NCBI GenBank assembly: GCA_900489925.1
Contig: UEHQ01000001.1
Coordinates: 114,387-178,386 of the forward strand
Source: Hyphomicrobiales bacterium
Lineage (GTDB): Bacteria; Pseudomonadota; Alphaproteobacteria; Rhizobiales; Rhizobiaceae
Direction of reading: 5' to 3'
DNA: 64,000 nt
The translations under genes and the position numbers were made by a program. The notes beneath the pieces were generated by a model. That model was not told the origin of the DNA, ran no database searches, and saw only the letters and a list, made by a program, of their open reading frames with translations. How positions within the stretch are numbered: position 1 is the stretch's first letter; the number at the start of each line of letters is the position of its first letter. Positions 8,830-17,699 of this stretch are shown in pieces.

Positions 8830-10032
8830 TCAACGGAAGTGCGGACGGAAATCGGTCGCATAGCCCTGATTGCCGATTTCTCCCTCGATCAGCAGTTCAG
8901 CGCCCAGCCTCCCGATCTCGTCGGAACTCTTGGCCGCAGTTCCGCAGCCGCCGGTCAGAACGGCAATGCGCGGTGACGAGGTGAACCCGATCATCGGATA
9001 CCCGCTCGGCGTGTGCGATACGACGCAAGACGCCGTGGATGTGGAAAGTGGCTCCAGCGATGGCACCAGCCGCGATATGATACGGGTCAGGTGCGCCTGA
9101 ACGCTCTCGCGCCCATCCCCCTTGAACCAGGTACGCAGTTCCGGTTCGCTGCCGAGCACCATATCATCGGGGTCGCCGCCAATCTTCAGGTAGAGCCTGC
9201 CATCCGGATAGCGGATCGGCGGCAGCATATAGATGCTGTCCCGCCCATCGCCATCATGAGCAATCAGCGCCGGCATCTCGCGGAAAGCCTCCGCGGCCGC
9301 TTCGCTGATCTCGTAGAAAGCGACGGTGCGGGCATGAACCTTTATGTCAACTGGCCGCGGCAAGAGATTCTCCGCAATGGAAAAACCGCCGGCCGCCAAC
9401 AGTACTTTCTCCCCGCGATAGCACGCGCCATCCGATGTCTCGACACAGACGCCATCGGCCGTGTCGCGGATCGAGACGGCGAAATTCTTGATAACGGTGG
9501 CACCCGCCCTCTCCGCCGCCAGCGATTGCGCCTTCACGAGATTGCGCGGGCTGACATGGCCGGCCGCGGTCGCCTCGTGAACACCTTCGCTCAGGGAAGG
9601 AAAGGCAAAAAATGGGAATCTCTCTCGCAGCCTGTCGTCGCTCAGGATCGACGTCTCGATATCGAGCGAGGCAGCCGCCACGACCGTCCGGGCCACATAA
9701 TCATCGACGCCGCCGCGTTCCGGGCCAACCACCAGGCAGCCCGCCGGCGTGTAGAAACCGATGCCGCTTTCGCGCTCTATTTCATGATATCGCGCGATCG
9801 ATCGGTGCGCGAGCAAGGCCCAATCGCGGTCTGGATCAATCGTGCGCGTGATCCGGCCTTCGTCGTAGTGGCTTCCAAAGACGCCACCGTGATGCTTCCG
9901 ATCGGTGGGTTCATCTGGGCCGATGACCGCAACGCCGTCCACCCTGCGCGCCAGATGGCGTGCCGTAGCAGCGCCCATCAACCCGCGACCCACAACGATG
10001 TACTTGTAATTCCCGATCATGGCCGCCTGCAT
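8830..10032 (-). CDS. FAD-dependent oxidoreductase (DAO/sarcosine-oxidase-like), second of a tandem pair
   Basis: This 400-residue protein is a D-amino-acid-oxidase/monomeric-sarcosine-oxidase-type flavoenzyme, likely oxidising a secondary or N-methylated amine or amino acid; the substrate is unknown. The N-terminal Rossmann motif is VVGRGLMGAATARHLA. Family blocks HYDEGRITRTIDPDRDWA, EGVHEATAAGHVSPRNLVKAQ and SGYPMIGFTSSPRIAVLTGGCG follow. It begins immediately after the stop of its paralogue (TAGATG at 10030-10035); an alternative ATG at 10020 gives a better-spaced AGGCGG and a start MIGNYKY. No transporter or partner subunit is adjacent. Confidence 0.85.
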   Translation of the reverse strand: MQAAMIGNYKYIVVGRGLMGAATARHLARRVDGVAVIGPDEPTDRKHHGGVFGSHYDEGRITRTIDPDRDWALLAHRSIARYHEIERESGIGFYTPAGCLVVGPERGGVDDYVARTVVAAASLDIETSILSDDRLRERFPFFAFPSLSEGVHEATAAGHVSPRNLVKAQSLAAERAGATVIKNFAVSIRDTADGVCVETSDGACYRGEKVLLAAGGFSIAENLLPRPVDIKVHARTVAFYEISEAAAEAFREMPALIAHDGDGRDSIYMLPPIRYPDGRLYLKIGGDPDDMVLGSEPELRTWFKGDGRESVQAHLTRIISRLVPSLEPLSTSTASCVVSHTPSGYPMIGFTSSPRIAVLTGGCGTAAKSSDEIGRLGAELLIEGEIGNQGYATDFRPHFR

Positions 10033-11220
10033 CTATCGAAACACCGGCGTCAGTTCCCGGCCGAAGTCCTCTTCGCCCAGTCGCCCTTGGGTCATGACGA
10101 CTGCACCGAGGCGGCCCAGTTCGTCGGAGGATTTCGCGGCCACGAAGTTGCCACCGGTCAGAACGGCAATTCGCGGCGAATCTGTGTAGCCCGCGTAGGG
10201 ATAGCTCGTCGGCGTAAAGGTCGCGACACAGGGCGCCGCAGTGACCGGGCATCCCGCAAGTCCCGGCATCAGCTGCAAGGCCGTCTCGACCAACAAGTCA
10301 CGCTCGGCGGCATCGCCATCCGAGCGGAACCAAGTACCGGCGTCCTCGAGCGTATCGAAAACCCGCGCTTCCGTATCTCCACCAAGTTTCAGGTAGGTCT
10401 TGCCATCGGGGTAGCGCACCGGCGGCAGAATATAGACGTGATCCTCGTCACGATCGCCGAAGACGATGCTGGACGGCATTTTCCCGAACAGCGCCATTTC
10501 GCGTTCGCCGAGTTCAAAGAAGGCAACCGTGCGCGCCGCCACGCGAATGTCCACCGGCGCAGGCAGAAGCTGATTGAAATTGCTGAACCCACCGGCCGCT
10601 ACGAGGACCCGCTCGGCGGTGTGGATCACGCCAGCCGCTGTGACCTCGACATGCGAGCCCGTGTCGCGAACGGCGGTAACGGTCGCGTCGATGATCGCGA
10701 CCCCACCCTGCTTGGCGAGTTTTGCCTGAGCCTTGACGAGCGCGCGCGGATTGACATGTCCCGCCCTACGTCCCTCAAAATAGCCTTTGAAAGACGGATC
10801 GAGGGAAAATTGCGGGAAGCGCTCGCGCAGCGCGGAGGGCTCCAGTGTCTCGACAATCAGGCCGAGCGTTTCGCTGAGCTGAAGTGCCCGACCGATATAC
10901 CCTTCGCCGGGACGCGGCGAAGGTCCGGCGAACAGGCAACCGGCTTCCGTATAGAAGGAAATACCGCTCTTTTCCTCGATGTCCGCATAGCGATCGAGAG
11001 AGCGTGCCGCAAGCGTTGCCCATACCAGGTTATCGTCGAATGTGCGCGTAATACGCGCCTCATCATAGTGACTGGCGAAGACGCCATGATGGCTCTTGCG
11101 CTCCGCCGGCTCGCGCGGACCAATCAGCGCGACGCCTTCGATCATCCCGGAAAGATGGCGGGCAGCTGCCGCGCCCATCATTCCGCATCCGACCACGATT
11201 GCCTTGAAATCGACTGCCAT
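10033..11220 (-). CDS. FAD-dependent oxidoreductase (DAO/sarcosine-oxidase-like), first of a tandem pair
   Basis: This 395-residue paralogue of the next gene shares colinear blocks throughout. It has the dinucleotide fold VVGCGMMGAAAARHLS, the HYDEARITRTFDDNLVWA block, GYFEGRRAGHVNPRALVKAQ and TSYPYAGYTDSPRIAVLTGGN. The second Gly of the GxGxxG-type loop is Cys-flanked here. It is a predicted cytosolic flavoprotein amine or amino-acid oxidase/dehydrogenase; the substrate cannot be read from sequence. The pair is probably a recent duplication or a two-gene operon with shifted specificities. The Shine-Dalgarno GAGGT (11231-11235) lies inside a perfect hairpin. Confidence 0.85.
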   Translation of the reverse strand: MAVDFKAIVVGCGMMGAAAARHLSGMIEGVALIGPREPAERKSHHGVFASHYDEARITRTFDDNLVWATLAARSLDRYADIEEKSGISFYTEAGCLFAGPSPRPGEGYIGRALQLSETLGLIVETLEPSALRERFPQFSLDPSFKGYFEGRRAGHVNPRALVKAQAKLAKQGGVAIIDATVTAVRDTGSHVEVTAAGVIHTAERVLVAAGGFSNFNQLLPAPVDIRVAARTVAFFELGEREMALFGKMPSSIVFGDRDEDHVYILPPVRYPDGKTYLKLGGDTEARVFDTLEDAGTWFRSDGDAAERDLLVETALQLMPGLAGCPVTAAPCVATFTPTSYPYAGYTDSPRIAVLTGGNFVAAKSSDELGRLGAVVMTQGRLGEEDFGRELTPVFR

Positions 11221-11230
11221 GCTTCACTTC

Positions 11231-11303
11231 ACCTCGTTTCGAGGTCAGATAGCACGGCTGCCGCGTTGAATCACATTCTTAAGTGGGAGCCTTAAGTGAT
11301 TCA
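11231..11303 (-). promoter_or_regulatory. SD-sequestering hairpin plus imperfect palindrome upstream of the FAD oxidoreductase operon
   Basis: ACCTCG-TTT-CGAGGT (11231-11245) is a perfect 6-bp hairpin whose arm contains the GAGGT ribosome binding site of the gene starting at 11220, with a 10-nt spacer to the ATG. Further upstream, GAATCAC..CTTAAG (11268-11283) and CTTAAGTGATTC (11291-11302) form an interrupted inverted repeat that could be an operator. Regulatory function is inferred. Confidence 0.4.
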
Positions 11304-11324
11304 CGAACAAGGATTTGCAGAGGA

Positions 11325-11846
11325 TCAGTCGATCATTGCGAGCACTTTGCCGCAATAAGCCTTCGAAACCGGGTTCATCCGGGTTGCCGCATGTCCTGCA
11401 TTGTACTTCAGGATCGTACCGCAGGTCTCGCCGCCGCCCAGCTGGTGCGCCGCCGCCAGATACTTCATGCCGTACTTGATGTTGGTTTCCGGGTCGAACA
11501 GGCCCTTGCGCGTTCCTGAGTAGCCCATCATGCGTGCCGTCGCGGGCTTGATCTGCATGAGCCCGATTTCGCCGGCGCTGCCGCGAGCATTCGGATTGAA
11601 GTTGCTCTCGACACGAACGACCGCGCTCGCAAGCTCGACGGGAACATTGTACTGCTTGGCGTATTTTACGATGATAGCCGAATACTTGTTGGCTGCATAA
11701 TTTGGAACTGCGAAACCGGTGGTACGATCGACAGTCTTCAAAAGCACTGTCTTCTCTGACTCAGGCCCCAATTCACCCGCGAAGGCGCAATTCAATCCCA
11801 TCAGCAGTGCGCTGGCGCACACCACAGCAGAAATAATCTTTCTCAT
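11325..11846 (-). CDS. secreted lytic transglycosylase (SLT domain)
   Basis: This 173-residue protein has a signal peptide (MRKIISAVVCASALLMGLNC, then AFA-GE) and a compact Slt70-type catalytic domain. The catalytic Glu is in VVRVESNFNPNARGSAGEIG; LMQIKPATARMMGY, NIKYGMKYL and LKYNAGHA follow. It should cleave the MurNAc-GlcNAc bond in the periplasm with 1,6-anhydro product. The ATG at 11846 has a GGAGAAAA ribosome site; an ATG at 11927 would bury the signal peptide. It is monocistronic. Confidence 0.88.
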   Translation of the reverse strand: MRKIISAVVCASALLMGLNCAFAGELGPESEKTVLLKTVDRTTGFAVPNYAANKYSAIIVKYAKQYNVPVELASAVVRVESNFNPNARGSAGEIGLMQIKPATARMMGYSGTRKGLFDPETNIKYGMKYLAAAHQLGGGETCGTILKYNAGHAATRMNPVSKAYCGKVLAMID

Positions 11847-12106
11847 GTAGTCTATTTTCTCCGACAAAAAGAATTGCCATGGCACAATAAAAGCAATGCC
11901 AAGGTACAAGTCGGCAGCATTATTCATTTATGCCGCAGACATTCTTTTATGTTTTCAATTGACGCACACCCAAACCCAAAACAAGACGAACGGCGCCGTT
12001 CAGCGAGGCGTTTAGACCATCGCAATGAGGAGATAATAGGGAAATGATGTGGCAGCGTCCCGTACCCCTAAAATCTAGGGATGTCGGGCGTTGCTAGGAC
12101 GCAGTG

Positions 12107-12871
12107 TTACGCCGAGTATTCCGGGAGCGTTGTCAGAAGCCGGTGAAGCGTATCGATGGTCGAAAAATCCGCAATTCCGTCAACACGTTCAGGTCGAAAG
12201 TGACGCTGGAAGGCCTCGACCTCTCCGGCCATCTTGTCCGAGAATTCGCCTGATATCTCAGTCGCGTAACCATAGAGCGAGAGCATTGATTGCAATGCTT
12301 CGACCGGCTGTCCCCGATCGCCGCGCTGGAAGAACCTGCCTCCGGTGATGGGCGCAGGCTCGACCCAATGGCCCACACCCGCGCGATGAAGCTCCGCCCA
12401 AGGGAACTTTTCACCCGGATCTACCTTGCGAACTGGCGCCACATCGGAGTGTCCAAGCACCCTTTCAGGCGAAATTGACCAACGTTGGCCACAATCGCGA
12501 CACAATTCGATCACCGCCTGGATCTGTTCTGCAGGATAGTCGGGCAACCCGCCCGGGTGTCCGGCATTGGCGATCTCGATGCCAATGGACATGGAATTGA
12601 TATCGCTCTCGCCACGCCACGTGCTCTTGCCCGCGTGCCAGGCGCGACGCGCCTCCGGCACGAGTTGCACGACCTCGCCGTTCTCGTGAACAAAATAATG
12701 GCTGGAAACCTGGCTCTCTTCCCGACAGAGCCACTCGAGAGCGCCCTCTGGCGTCGGCATTCCTGTATAATGAAGCAGGATCATATCGGGGCGACGATCA
12801 CCCACGCGTTCACCATGGTTCGGCGATGCCTTTACGGTCGCCTTCCGATAATCCGCCTCGAACGAGGTCAT
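12107..12871 (-). CDS. N-acetylmuramoyl-L-alanine amidase (Amidase_2 plus PG-binding domain)
   Basis: This 254-residue zinc amidase is AmpD/AmiD-like and cleaves the amide between MurNAc and the stem peptide. Zinc ligands are visible as His34 in ILLHYTGMPT and the GHSDVAPVRKVDPG motif (His and Asp). SHYFVHENGEVVQLV and SIGIEIANAGH are typical. The C-terminal third (GDRGQPVEALQSMLSLYGY and following) is a PG_binding_1-like fold. There is no signal peptide, which suggests recycling of anhydro-muropeptides in the cytosol, although non-classical location cannot be excluded. It overlaps the upstream djlA-like gene by 4 nt. Confidence 0.9.
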   Translation of the reverse strand: MTSFEADYRKATVKASPNHGERVGDRRPDMILLHYTGMPTPEGALEWLCREESQVSSHYFVHENGEVVQLVPEARRAWHAGKSTWRGESDINSMSIGIEIANAGHPGGLPDYPAEQIQAVIELCRDCGQRWSISPERVLGHSDVAPVRKVDPGEKFPWAELHRAGVGHWVEPAPITGGRFFQRGDRGQPVEALQSMLSLYGYATEISGEFSDKMAGEVEAFQRHFRPERVDGIADFSTIDTLHRLLTTLPEYSA

Positions 12872-13575
12872 GCTGCCCGGCGTTCCTTCTCGATCGCTTC
12901 ATAGGCGGCATTGAGAGCCGCCATGCGTTCATTGGCGATTGCATGGAATTCTGCCGGCACGCCACGCGAAATCAGCCGATCGGGGTGATGTTCGCTGACA
13001 AGACCGTGATAGCGCCGGCGAATGGTCGTGAAGTCATCCGACGGCGAGACACCGAGCACCTTGTAAGGATCCCGGCCCATGGAGACATGGCGCGCGGCGA
13101 TGCGGTCGAAGCGCTCGTCGCTCATGTGGAAGATCTCTGCCACATGCCTCAGGAACTCCATTTCCTTCTCGTGGATCAGCCCATCGGCCTTGGCGATATG
13201 GAAAAGCCCGTCGAGGACTTCCTCCAGCACGGGGCAATTCGCGGCGCAGGTTACGCAAAGCGACGACAGACGCTCCGCATAGGCTTCGTATCCGGCGACG
13301 TCCTGACGAGCGAGATTATAGAGACGGGCAACGTTCTTGGCCTGCTCCGGCGGAAATTCGAAGATCTCGCGAAACGCGTCGACCTCCTTCTCCGTCACGA
13401 TGCCGTCAGCCTTGGCCATCTTGGCAGACAGCGCGATGATCGCCACCGAGAATGCGACCTTTCGGCGGGTCTCCGGATCGCCTTCAAAAACCGTGCGGAT
13501 TGCCTCGACCACTGCGGAAAGCGCGTTTCCGGCAGCATTTCCGATGGCATTCAACAGTTTTTCCCAGAAGGACAT
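12868..13575 (-). CDS. DjlA-like TerB/DnaJ domain co-chaperone
   Basis: This 235-residue protein has an N-terminal helical TerB-like domain (KVAFSVAIIALSAKMAKADG then VTEKEVDAF; FHIAKADGLIHEKEMEFL is its second repeat) and a C-terminal J-domain (DPYKVLGVSPSDDFTTIRRR followed by YHGLVSEHHPDR). The J-domain HPD tripeptide is present, so it can stimulate a DnaK ATPase. The ATG at 13575 gives MSFWEKLLNAIGNAAGNAL, with a weakly amphipathic N-terminus instead of the E. coli DjlA transmembrane helix. It is coupled to the amidase gene by a 4-nt overlap, suggesting a link to envelope maintenance. Confidence 0.87.
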   Translation of the reverse strand: MSFWEKLLNAIGNAAGNALSAVVEAIRTVFEGDPETRRKVAFSVAIIALSAKMAKADGIVTEKEVDAFREIFEFPPEQAKNVARLYNLARQDVAGYEAYAERLSSLCVTCAANCPVLEEVLDGLFHIAKADGLIHEKEMEFLRHVAEIFHMSDERFDRIAARHVSMGRDPYKVLGVSPSDDFTTIRRRYHGLVSEHHPDRLISRGVPAEFHAIANERMAALNAAYEAIEKERRAA

Positions 13576-13797
13576 CAACGTCTCGCATGTAGCAAAAGGA
13601 GAAACACCTTGACCAAATAAAGGTTGCGTTTGCAAGACGACGATTGGTCGTAGCGTTGAAAACATCTTTCACAATTCGGTAATTATCGCCGTGGATTGCG
13701 CATTCATCGCGTTCGCGTGGCGTCGCATAAATCAAATGAATTGGACACAATCGCGTGACGATGGCAGCGCTCTCGCCATTCATTTGCGAGAGATTCC

Positions 13798-14673
13798 ATG
13801 CCATTTTCCGACCGACCGCAGATCCTCGGGCTCATTCTGGGCTTTATAGGGGTTCTCATTTTTGGCGCGACGCTGCCGATGACGCACATCGCCCTGCAGG
13901 GTTTCTCGCCGTACTTCATCACCCTGGGGCGCGCCGCGATCGCCTCCGTTGCCGCCATGATCGCCCTGGCGGTCTTCCGCCGCCCGTTTCCGAAGAAGCA
14001 TTTTCCAGCGCTCTTCGGCGCCGGCATCGGCGTCGTCTTCGGCTTTCCCGGTTTTTCGTCGATCGCCATGCAGACGATCCCGGCGAGCCACGGCGGCGTT
14101 GTCCTCGGCGTCCTGCCGTTGCTGACATCGATCTTCGCGGCGATCATCGACGGCGAGCGGCCAGGCCCGCTCTTCTGGGCATGCGGCGTGGCCGGTGCGC
14201 TGATTGTCATCATCTTCTCGGTAAGAGGCAGCGGCTTTCATCTCTCGTCCGGCGATCTCTGGCTTCTTGCCGCTGCCGTGTCGGCAGCGCTCGGCTATGT
14301 GCTCCTTGCCCGCCTGTCGCGCGACCTGTCCGGCTGGGAGGCGATTTCCTGGGCTCTGGTCGTCACGTTTCCGCTGTCGCTGCTCGGCACCATTCTCGTC
14401 GCGCCATCCAGTATTCACGCCCCCGGCGCCGGTGAATATGGAGCGCTTGCCTATCTCAGCCTGATGTCGATGTTCGGCGGTTTCGTCTTCTGGAACGCCG
14501 GGCTTGCGATTGGCGGAATTGCGCGCGTGGCACAGGTCCAGCTGCTCCAGTCCTTCGTGACCCTGGCGATTTCCACAACCCTTCTGAAAGAGCAACTCGG
14601 GCTTGAAACGATTATATTCGCTCTTCTCGTCGCCTTCGTGGTTTGGCTGGGACGAAAGGCTCGATTTTCATAG
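13798..14673 (+). CDS. DMT-superfamily (EamA) membrane transporter
   Basis: This 291-residue protein has about ten hydrophobic helices in two EamA repeats. The first begins LGLILGFIGVLIFGATLPMT and the second begins GDLWLLAAAVSAALGYVLLA. Members move metabolites such as amino acids or drugs, usually outward; the substrate is not deducible. Short helix-connecting loops and the C-terminal basic VVWLGRKARFS are typical. It is a single gene on the plus strand, divergent from the djlA-like gene. No binding protein or regulator is adjacent. Confidence 0.85.
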   Translation: MPFSDRPQILGLILGFIGVLIFGATLPMTHIALQGFSPYFITLGRAAIASVAAMIALAVFRRPFPKKHFPALFGAGIGVVFGFPGFSSIAMQTIPASHGGVVLGVLPLLTSIFAAIIDGERPGPLFWACGVAGALIVIIFSVRGSGFHLSSGDLWLLAAAVSAALGYVLLARLSRDLSGWEAISWALVVTFPLSLLGTILVAPSSIHAPGAGEYGALAYLSLMSMFGGFVFWNAGLAIGGIARVAQVQLLQSFVTLAISTTLLKEQLGLETIIFALLVAFVVWLGRKARFS

Positions 14674-14761
14674 AAACAACACTTTACAGGTCTCTTTCCC
14701 TGCCGCATCCATGCGTTACCTACGCCGCACATAATAGTGCAGATACGATAGAGGAGACATC

Positions 14762-15973
14762 ATGGCCAAACAGAAAGTCGCATTGCTCACCGCCGGAGGC
14801 CTGGCCCCTTGTCTCTCCTCCGCCGTCGGCGGCCTTATCGAACGCTATAGCGACGTAGCTCCCGACCTCGAGCTGATTGCCTATCGCTCCGGCTACCAGG
14901 GCGTACTGCTGGGCGACAGCATCAAGATCACCCCCGAGATGCGCGAAAAGGCCCCTCTGCTTCACCGCTATGGTGGCTCGCCGATCGGCAATAGCCGCGT
15001 CAAGCTTACCAACGCCGCCGACTGCGTCAAACGCGGACTGGTCAAGGAAGGCGAAAACCCGTTGCGCGTCGCCGCCGAGCGACTTGCGAACGACGGCGTC
15101 ACCATCCTCCACACCATCGGTGGCGATGACACCAACACCACCGCCGCCGACCTCGCCGCCTATCTGGCTGCAAACGGCTACAATCTGACCGTCGTCGGTC
15201 TGCCGAAGACGGTCGACAACGACGTTGTTCCGATCCGGCAATCGCTCGGCGCATGGACCGCGGCCGAAGTCGGTGCTCACTTCTTCGACAATGTCAGCAA
15301 CGAGCAGACGGCCGCGCCGCGCACGCTGATCATTCATGAAGTCATGGGACGCCATTGCGGCTGGCTGACGGCTGCCACCGCCCGCGCCTACCTGCAGCGC
15401 ACCAAGCATTATGAATATGTCGATGGTTTCATGACCAACGCCAAGATGAAGAGCATCGATGCCGTCTACCTGCCGGAGACGGTCTTCGACCTCGACCAGG
15501 AAGCCGCGCGCCTGAAGGAGGTCATGGACCGGACCGGCCACGCAACGGTGTTCGTCTCGGAAGGCGCCTGCCTCGACGCGATCGTAGCCGAGCGCGAAGC
15601 AGCCGGCGATACCGTCAAGCGCGACGCTTTCGGCCACGTCAAGATCGACACGATCAATGTCGGCGCCTGGTTCCAGAAGCAGTTTGCAAGCCTTCTGGAT
15701 GCCGAACGCTCGCTGGTTCAGAAGTCCGGTTATTTCGCGCGCTCCGCACCGGCAAATGTCGACGATCTGCGCCTGATCCAGAGCATGACCGACCTTGCCG
15801 TCGAAAGCGCCCTCAACAAGGTCTCGGGCGTCACCGGCCACGACGAGGCGCAGAATGGCAAGCTCCGCACGATCGAATTCCCGCGGATCAAGGGCGGCAA
15901 GGCCTTCGATACGTCGGTTGCCTGGTTTGCGGAAGTGATGGACACGATCGGGCAGAAATACAAAGAAGCATGA
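14762..15973 (+). CDS. pfp: pyrophosphate--fructose-6-phosphate 1-phosphotransferase (PPi-PFK)
   Basis: This 403-residue phosphofructokinase interconverts fructose 6-phosphate and fructose 1,6-bisphosphate. Two residues mark PPi rather than ATP as phosphoryl donor: GGDDT at 120-124 (ATP enzymes have GGDGS) and PKTVDND at 148-154. The substrate motif MGRHCGWLT and VFVSEGACLDAI follow. The start at 14762 is supported by GAGGAGA. Because the reaction is reversible, it could run in gluconeogenesis; rhizobia mainly use Entner-Doudoroff glycolysis. A LysE-type exporter follows after 58 nt. Confidence 0.93.
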   Translation: MAKQKVALLTAGGLAPCLSSAVGGLIERYSDVAPDLELIAYRSGYQGVLLGDSIKITPEMREKAPLLHRYGGSPIGNSRVKLTNAADCVKRGLVKEGENPLRVAAERLANDGVTILHTIGGDDTNTTAADLAAYLAANGYNLTVVGLPKTVDNDVVPIRQSLGAWTAAEVGAHFFDNVSNEQTAAPRTLIIHEVMGRHCGWLTAATARAYLQRTKHYEYVDGFMTNAKMKSIDAVYLPETVFDLDQEAARLKEVMDRTGHATVFVSEGACLDAIVAEREAAGDTVKRDAFGHVKIDTINVGAWFQKQFASLLDAERSLVQKSGYFARSAPANVDDLRLIQSMTDLAVESALNKVSGVTGHDEAQNGKLRTIEFPRIKGGKAFDTSVAWFAEVMDTIGQKYKEA

Positions 15974-16031
15974 TTGACGCAAGGCCGATATGGTGTCTTT
16001 GCTTCTACCGTAATGGATAGGAGGAGATTCC

Positions 16032-16667
16032 ATGTCGCTCGAAGCCTGGCTCGCTTTCGCCGCCGCGTCCGCCATTATGCTTGCCATTCCCGGACCGACG
16101 ATCCTGCTCGTCGTTTCCTATGCGCTCGGGCATGGCAAGAAGACGGCGTTTGCGACAGTCAGCGGAGTGGCACTCGGCGACTTCACCGCCATGACGGCAT
16201 CGTTGTTCGGCCTCGGTGCTGTTCTCGCAGCATCAGCGACGCTCTTTACAGTGCTCAAATGGATCGGCGGCGCCTATCTCATCTGGCTCGGCATCAGGCT
16301 CTGGCGGGCGCCTATCCTGAGTGAGCCGATGGCTGACAACGACAATCTGCCGGAGCAGAAGTCGCTGAAGATTTTCCTCCATGCCTACATCGTTACGGCC
16401 CTGAACCCGAAGAGCATCGTCTTCTTCGTTGCGTTCGTTCCGCAATTTCTCAATCCGGCCCTGCCCTTCTTCGGCCAGATGCTGATCATGGAAGCGACAT
16501 TCCTGGTTCTTGCGACCATCAACGCCTCCACCTACGCACTGGCCGCCCACGCGGCGCGTGGCCTGATCCGCAAGGCGAGCGTGCAGCGCGCTGTCAACAG
16601 GACAGGCGGCACATTGCTGATCGCCGCGGGCGCCGTTACGGCAGGATACCGGCGTATCGCTGCGTAA
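16032..16667 (+). CDS. LysE/RhtB-family amino acid exporter
   Basis: This 211-residue membrane protein has the LysE superfamily layout of six helices. It carries the signature MLAIPGPTILLVVSYALGHG near residues 16-35 and the second conserved segment ALNPKSIVFFVAFVPQFLNP. Such proteins export neutral or basic amino acids or homoserine lactones; substrate assignment is not possible. The start has a GGAGGAGA ribosome site. It may be cotranscribed with pfp or have its own promoter. Confidence 0.9.
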   Translation: MSLEAWLAFAAASAIMLAIPGPTILLVVSYALGHGKKTAFATVSGVALGDFTAMTASLFGLGAVLAASATLFTVLKWIGGAYLIWLGIRLWRAPILSEPMADNDNLPEQKSLKIFLHAYIVTALNPKSIVFFVAFVPQFLNPALPFFGQMLIMEATFLVLATINASTYALAAHAARGLIRKASVQRAVNRTGGTLLIAAGAVTAGYRRIAA

Positions 16668-16781
16668 AGAAATCCGGCGGGTTGCCGGGAAGCAACGAAT
16701 AGGTTAATTGGCAAATCAGGGCATAAGGTTCTTGGTAACTTTTAACGCTGCCGGGGCGGCGCGTTTCACGAGAGTGAGAGT

Positions 16782-17699
16782 ATGGTAGCGATCGGATTTT
16801 CCGGCCTTAGACGCAGTTTCATCGTGTCCACGATGCTGTGTGGCGTAGTGGCTGGATGCTCCAGTGTCGAATACACGTCCCAGGCGGACCTGATGGCCGA
16901 ACAGATGGTCATTCCAACACCTAAGCCCGGCGAAGATGCGACGTTCGCAGCCATTCCCGCAGGCGAAGGCACGCCTGCCTCGTCCCCGATCACCGATCAG
17001 ATAGCGCCGTCGGTTGCGACAGCCGCCATGCCGGTCACCGATCCGGCTCAGCCCGGCGTCCAGCTCCAGCCGGCGGCTTATGCACAGATTCCGCTCACGC
17101 CCGAGATGACCGCGATTCAGTCCGTCGTCCCAACGCCACGGCCCGGCACGCCTTCTCCATCTACCCAGCTTGCTTTCGCAGCGACACCGCAGAACGGTGC
17201 GATTGCCGCACTGTCGGCTATCGATACGACGCCGCACGCGATGATGGACTATGGCTTCGACACATCCGGCCCGATGGATCCGCCGACAGCACCGCCGATG
17301 TTCAGCGATGACGACACCGACGATGGCGCTCCGACTGTGGAGAAGAGCGAGATCACGAAGATCATCGAGAAATACTCGAAGATCTATCAGGTCCCGGCAT
17401 CGCTGCTTCACCGCGTCGTTCATCGCGAAAGCCGTTACAATCCAAAGGCCTATAACAAGCGCGGCTATTTCGGCCTGATGCAGATCAAGTACAATACCGC
17501 GAAGTCCATGGGTTACGAGGGGCAGCCAGAAGGCCTGTTCGATGCCGAAACCAACATCAAGTACGCCGCAAAATACCTGCGTGGCGCATGGCTGGTGTCG
17601 GATAGCAGCGAAGACAATGCGGTCCGTCTCTATGCGCGCGGCTATTACTACGACGCCAAGCGCAAGGGCATGTCCGACGTGGCCCAGGGCAGCTACTGA
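16782..17699 (+). CDS. lipoprotein lytic transglycosylase with proline-rich linker
   Basis: This 305-residue lipoprotein has a signal peptide ending in a VVAGC lipobox (Cys about residue 26). A disordered Pro/Ala/Thr-rich linker of about 150 residues follows, then a C-terminal SLT domain (LLHRVVHRESRYNPKAYNKR, GYFGLMQIKYNTAKSMGY, NIKYAAKYLRGAW). The Glu in HRES is the predicted catalytic acid. The linker could reach from the outer membrane to the peptidoglycan. The C-terminus after the SLT core is short. Its stop codon directly abuts the stop of the convergent downstream gene. Confidence 0.88.
   Translation: MVAIGFSGLRRSFIVSTMLCGVVAGCSSVEYTSQADLMAEQMVIPTPKPGEDATFAAIPAGEGTPASSPITDQIAPSVATAAMPVTDPAQPGVQLQPAAYAQIPLTPEMTAIQSVVPTPRPGTPSPSTQLAFAATPQNGAIAALSAIDTTPHAMMDYGFDTSGPMDPPTAPPMFSDDDTDDGAPTVEKSEITKIIEKYSKIYQVPASLLHRVVHRESRYNPKAYNKRGYFGLMQIKYNTAKSMGYEGQPEGLFDAETNIKYAAKYLRGAWLVSDSSEDNAVRLYARGYYYDAKRKGMSDVAQGSY

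Noticed and set aside
9013..11295. A 760-codon plus-strand open frame across the two FAD oxidoreductase genes
   Set aside because: It is antisense to both paralogues, which carry clear FAD motifs on the minus strand.
12044..12097. A 17-codon reading frame (MMWQRPVP...) with a weak upstream GGAG
   Set aside because: Too short, no hydrophobic or conserved pattern, and the ribosome-site spacing is poor.
14720..16087. A 455-codon minus-strand open frame over the phosphofructokinase gene
   Set aside because: The plus-strand gene has the PFK motifs and a good ribosome site; the reverse frame is compositional.
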